Assembly (NCBI RefSeq): GCF_024298845.1
Contig: NZ_CP101156.1
Span: 310,001 to 374,000, forward strand
Reading direction: 5' to 3'
Source: Natronosalvus amylolyticus
Lineage (GTDB): Archaea > Halobacteriota > Halobacteria > Halobacteriales > Natrialbaceae
Length of the DNA stretch: 64,000 nucleotides
Shown here: in pieces, positions 62,238 to 64,000 of the stretch
Position numbering within the stretch: position 1 is the first letter of the stretch
Layout of the letters: each line of letters opens with the position of its first letter
The notes under the pieces: model-generated
Databases searched by the model: none
The model's input: only the letters and a program-made list of their open reading frames with translations
Told to the model about the DNA's origin: nothing
Translations under genes and position numbers: made by a program

Positions 62238-62663
62238 ATGGCAGAACTTGTCTCGAGTGAATTTGCCGAATCGCTCGTGAGCACCAGCAGAGTCACCGTC
62301 GGTGACACGCTCAGATCGGTTATTTACTTCACCCCCGAGGATTTCGAAGTGCTGTACGTTCGCTCCGATCTTTACGGCGGTGACGAGGACCTGATGCGCG
62401 AGGCAAAATCGACGATGGTCGAGAGTGAACGCGTCGGTTTCCAGGAGACAGAGCGGTATAACAAACAATCCCGAAACGGGACGACTGCCGAACCAACCGT
62501 GGGAGAGTACGAGTTCACCGTTCGCGTCTTCTCAGAGGGATTCATCAGCCGCGTCATCGTCGGCGACAGCGGGGTCATCATTACGAGCGACGGGATCGAC
62601 ATCGGTTCGTTCGAGGATATGTCCGTTGCGATCCGGAAAATGCTTGCCGAACCGCACGTCTAA
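62238..62663 (+). CDS. conserved haloarchaeal hypothetical protein (DUF7522-like)
   Basis: 141 residues, soluble, alpha/beta. Regions DTLRSVIYFTPEDFEVLYVR, DLYGGDEDLMREAKSTMVES and GEYEFTVRVFSEGFISRVIV are well formed strands and helices. It is divergent from thymidylate synthase with a 99-base gap. I recognise it only as a conserved haloarchaeal family; no activity known. Confidence 0.75.
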   Translation: MAELVSSEFAESLVSTSRVTVGDTLRSVIYFTPEDFEVLYVRSDLYGGDEDLMREAKSTMVESERVGFQETERYNKQSRNGTTAEPTVGEYEFTVRVFSEGFISRVIVGDSGVIITSDGIDIGSFEDMSVAIRKMLAEPHV

Positions 62664-62748
62664 TACCCCCGTACCGAGGGGCGTTTGTCCCCTGACTGTC
62701 GCAGTAAGTCGACGGTGCTGTCGGTTCGAGTCGGTGAAATCGCCGAAT

Positions 62749-64000
62749 TCAGGGCTCCACGTACTCGAGCCCCAGTTCTTCGAAGACGAACGACCAGGTG
62801 TCGAGGGCCTCCTCGACGACCATCCAGGTCGGTTTGCCCGTTCCGTGGCCGGTGTCTCGAGCCGTCTTGCAGAGGATCGGGTGCTCACCTGTGTTGTATG
62901 CTTGCATCCGGGCAGCCATCTTCCAGGCGTGGACGGGATGGACGCGTGTGTCGCTCTCGGCGGTTTTGAACAGGACGGCTGGATAGCCTCGCTCCTCGAG
63001 GTTGTGATAGGGTGAGTACTCGTAGATCCACTCGAACGCCGCCTCGTCCTCGGGTGACCCGTACTCGGTGGTCCACGATTCGCCGAGCAAGAAGGTGTGA
63101 AACTGGAGCATATCGAGCAGTGGGACGTGACACAACACCGCACGCACCAGGTCTGGTCGCTGTGTCATCACCGCACCAACGGTCAGGCCGCCGTTCGACC
63201 CACCCTGGATCGCGAGCCGATCACTCGAGGTGTACCCGCGCTCGATCAGTGACGCTGCAGCGGCGATCATGTCGTCGAACGTGTGTTGTTTCCGCTCGTG
63301 GCGTGCGGCCCGATGCCACTCCTTCCCAAACTCTCCGCCACCGCGGAAGTTGCCGACAGCGTAGACCCCACCCGAGCGCAAGAACGCCTGTCCGAAACGG
63401 GTGTACGACGGTGTCACGCTGATCTCGAAGCCACCGTACCCGTACAGCAACGCGGGATTGTCGCCGTCTAACTCGAGGCCCTCGCGATGGATGACGAACA
63501 TGGGGACTTCGGCTCCGTCCGTCGAGTCGTACCTGACCTGTTTCACCTCGAGGTCGACCGCAGCCTGGAGGTCGGGTCGGTCCAGTTCCTCGAGGGTTGC
63601 ACCGCTCTCGTCGGCGGCCGTCATCGTGGTGTTGTCATCTTCGTCCGCCGGCAGGGCCGCACGAAACACCGCAGGCGGCTGATCGAACGACTCGTAGCCG
63701 AAGAACGCCTCGGGGGCATCACGGTTGCCAGAGAGGCCCGTGACTGTACCGAGCCCCGGCAAGGGGATACGTCCCTGGGAGGCCCCCTCGAGGTCGAAGA
63801 CCTCGAGTTCTGAGACTGCAGCCGTCTCGTACCGACAGAGGAGTCGCTCACCGGCAATCGTGGAGTTCTGTAAAATCCCCTCGCGAGGTGCGAGTACCTC
63901 CGGTAGTGTCGTGGGGTCGACGGGGCCGTCTATCTCTGCCAGGTCGAGCGAGAGCAGTCGATAGGTCGGTGCCTCGAGATTCGTTCGCAGGTAGGCGGTA
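62749..64000 (-). CDS. prolyl oligopeptidase, C-terminal part (5' end outside window)
   Basis: About 416 residues are visible; the frame stays open to the window edge, so the N-terminus lies beyond it (the family is about 650-720 residues). The catalytic Ser is in IQGGSNGGLTVGAVM and the His in ARDTGHGTGKPTW, with DTRVHPVHAWKMAARM carrying the Asp region. The visible upstream part reads as beta-propeller blades (LLCRYETAAVSELEVFDLEG). It cleaves short proline-containing peptides in the cytoplasm. Confidence 0.93.
   Translation of the reverse strand, partial: TAYLRTNLEAPTYRLLSLDLAEIDGPVDPTTLPEVLAPREGILQNSTIAGERLLCRYETAAVSELEVFDLEGASQGRIPLPGLGTVTGLSGNRDAPEAFFGYESFDQPPAVFRAALPADEDDNTTMTAADESGATLEELDRPDLQAAVDLEVKQVRYDSTDGAEVPMFVIHREGLELDGDNPALLYGYGGFEISVTPSYTRFGQAFLRSGGVYAVGNFRGGGEFGKEWHRAARHERKQHTFDDMIAAAASLIERGYTSSDRLAIQGGSNGGLTVGAVMTQRPDLVRAVLCHVPLLDMLQFHTFLLGESWTTEYGSPEDEAAFEWIYEYSPYHNLEERGYPAVLFKTAESDTRVHPVHAWKMAARMQAYNTGEHPILCKTARDTGHGTGKPTWMVVEEALDTWSFVFEELGLEYVEP

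Overview
This window reads as chromosome from a haloarchaeon, most likely a Natrialbales-type genome. Proteins are strongly acidic, GC is high, CTCGAG is extremely frequent and CTAG very rare. Archaeal informational genes are present (ribosomal protein L15e, an RPA operon, an ATP-dependent DNA ligase). Many genes have a TATA-like box about 27 bases before the ATG and no Shine-Dalgarno, which suggests leaderless transcripts. Tat-type signals replace Sec signals. Gene density is high, with many 4-base start/stop overlaps and convergent pairs separated by only 2 to 16 bases. I found no rRNA, convincing tRNA, CRISPR array or intact transposon.

Layout. 1-11.9 kb: the end of a DUF58-like gene and its membrane partner, rpl15e, a universal stress protein, a Nudix CoA pyrophosphatase, a glucosyl-3-phosphoglycerate-synthase-like glycosyltransferase, an MFS transporter, a small zinc finger, an aldo/keto reductase, a membrane-anchored DHH phosphoesterase and an NAD(P)-dependent epimerase-like protein. 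11.9-17.8 kb: a PQQ-type beta-propeller lipoprotein converging on a three-gene operon of proteins with one N-terminal membrane segment each (pseudopilin-like). An AT-rich block of about 1.9 kb covers the 3' halves of the two converging genes. 17.8-25.2 kb: a CetZ tubulin-like gene, the B12-binding methylmalonyl-CoA mutase subunit with its MeaB GTPase, an alpha/beta hydrolase, an MhqO/MhqD-like dioxygenase-esterase pair, an M50-like membrane protease and a PadR-type regulator ending in an IS200/IS605-like hairpin.

25.2-35.2 kb: acyl-CoA dehydrogenase, squalene/phytoene synthase, 3-hydroxyacyl-CoA dehydrogenase, an aldolase-fructose bisphosphatase pair (gluconeogenesis), a Tat-type trypsin-like protein and a carboxylase beta subunit whose N-terminus looks like a fused epsilon/PccX-type domain. 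35.2-46.6 kb: two PAS histidine kinases with receiver domains, a GNAT acetyltransferase, DNA ligase, a glutamate-cysteine-ligase-like enzyme, CofD (coenzyme F420 synthesis) and a Dus-like partner. 46.7-52.7 kb: the rpa1-rpap1-rpe single-strand-binding operon, the archaeal riboflavin-pathway reductase, an HD phosphohydrolase and a methyltransferase. 52.8-64 kb: a 57-residue membrane miniprotein, methylmalonyl-CoA mutase large subunit, an ABC exporter pair, aconitase, fructosamine kinase, the thymidylate synthase-DHFR pair, a conserved small protein and the 3' part of a prolyl oligopeptidase.

Together the central-metabolism genes describe a heterotroph that oxidises fatty acids, handles propionyl-CoA through methylmalonyl-CoA, runs the TCA cycle and performs gluconeogenesis. 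No single obviously new system stands out. The best leads are the pseudopilin-like operon divergent from cetZ, the carboxylase fusion, the trypsin-like Tat protein, the mosaic AT-rich block, the solo IS200/IS605-type hairpin and the duplicated motif in the RpaP1 linker. All calls were made by reading the sequence, with no database search.
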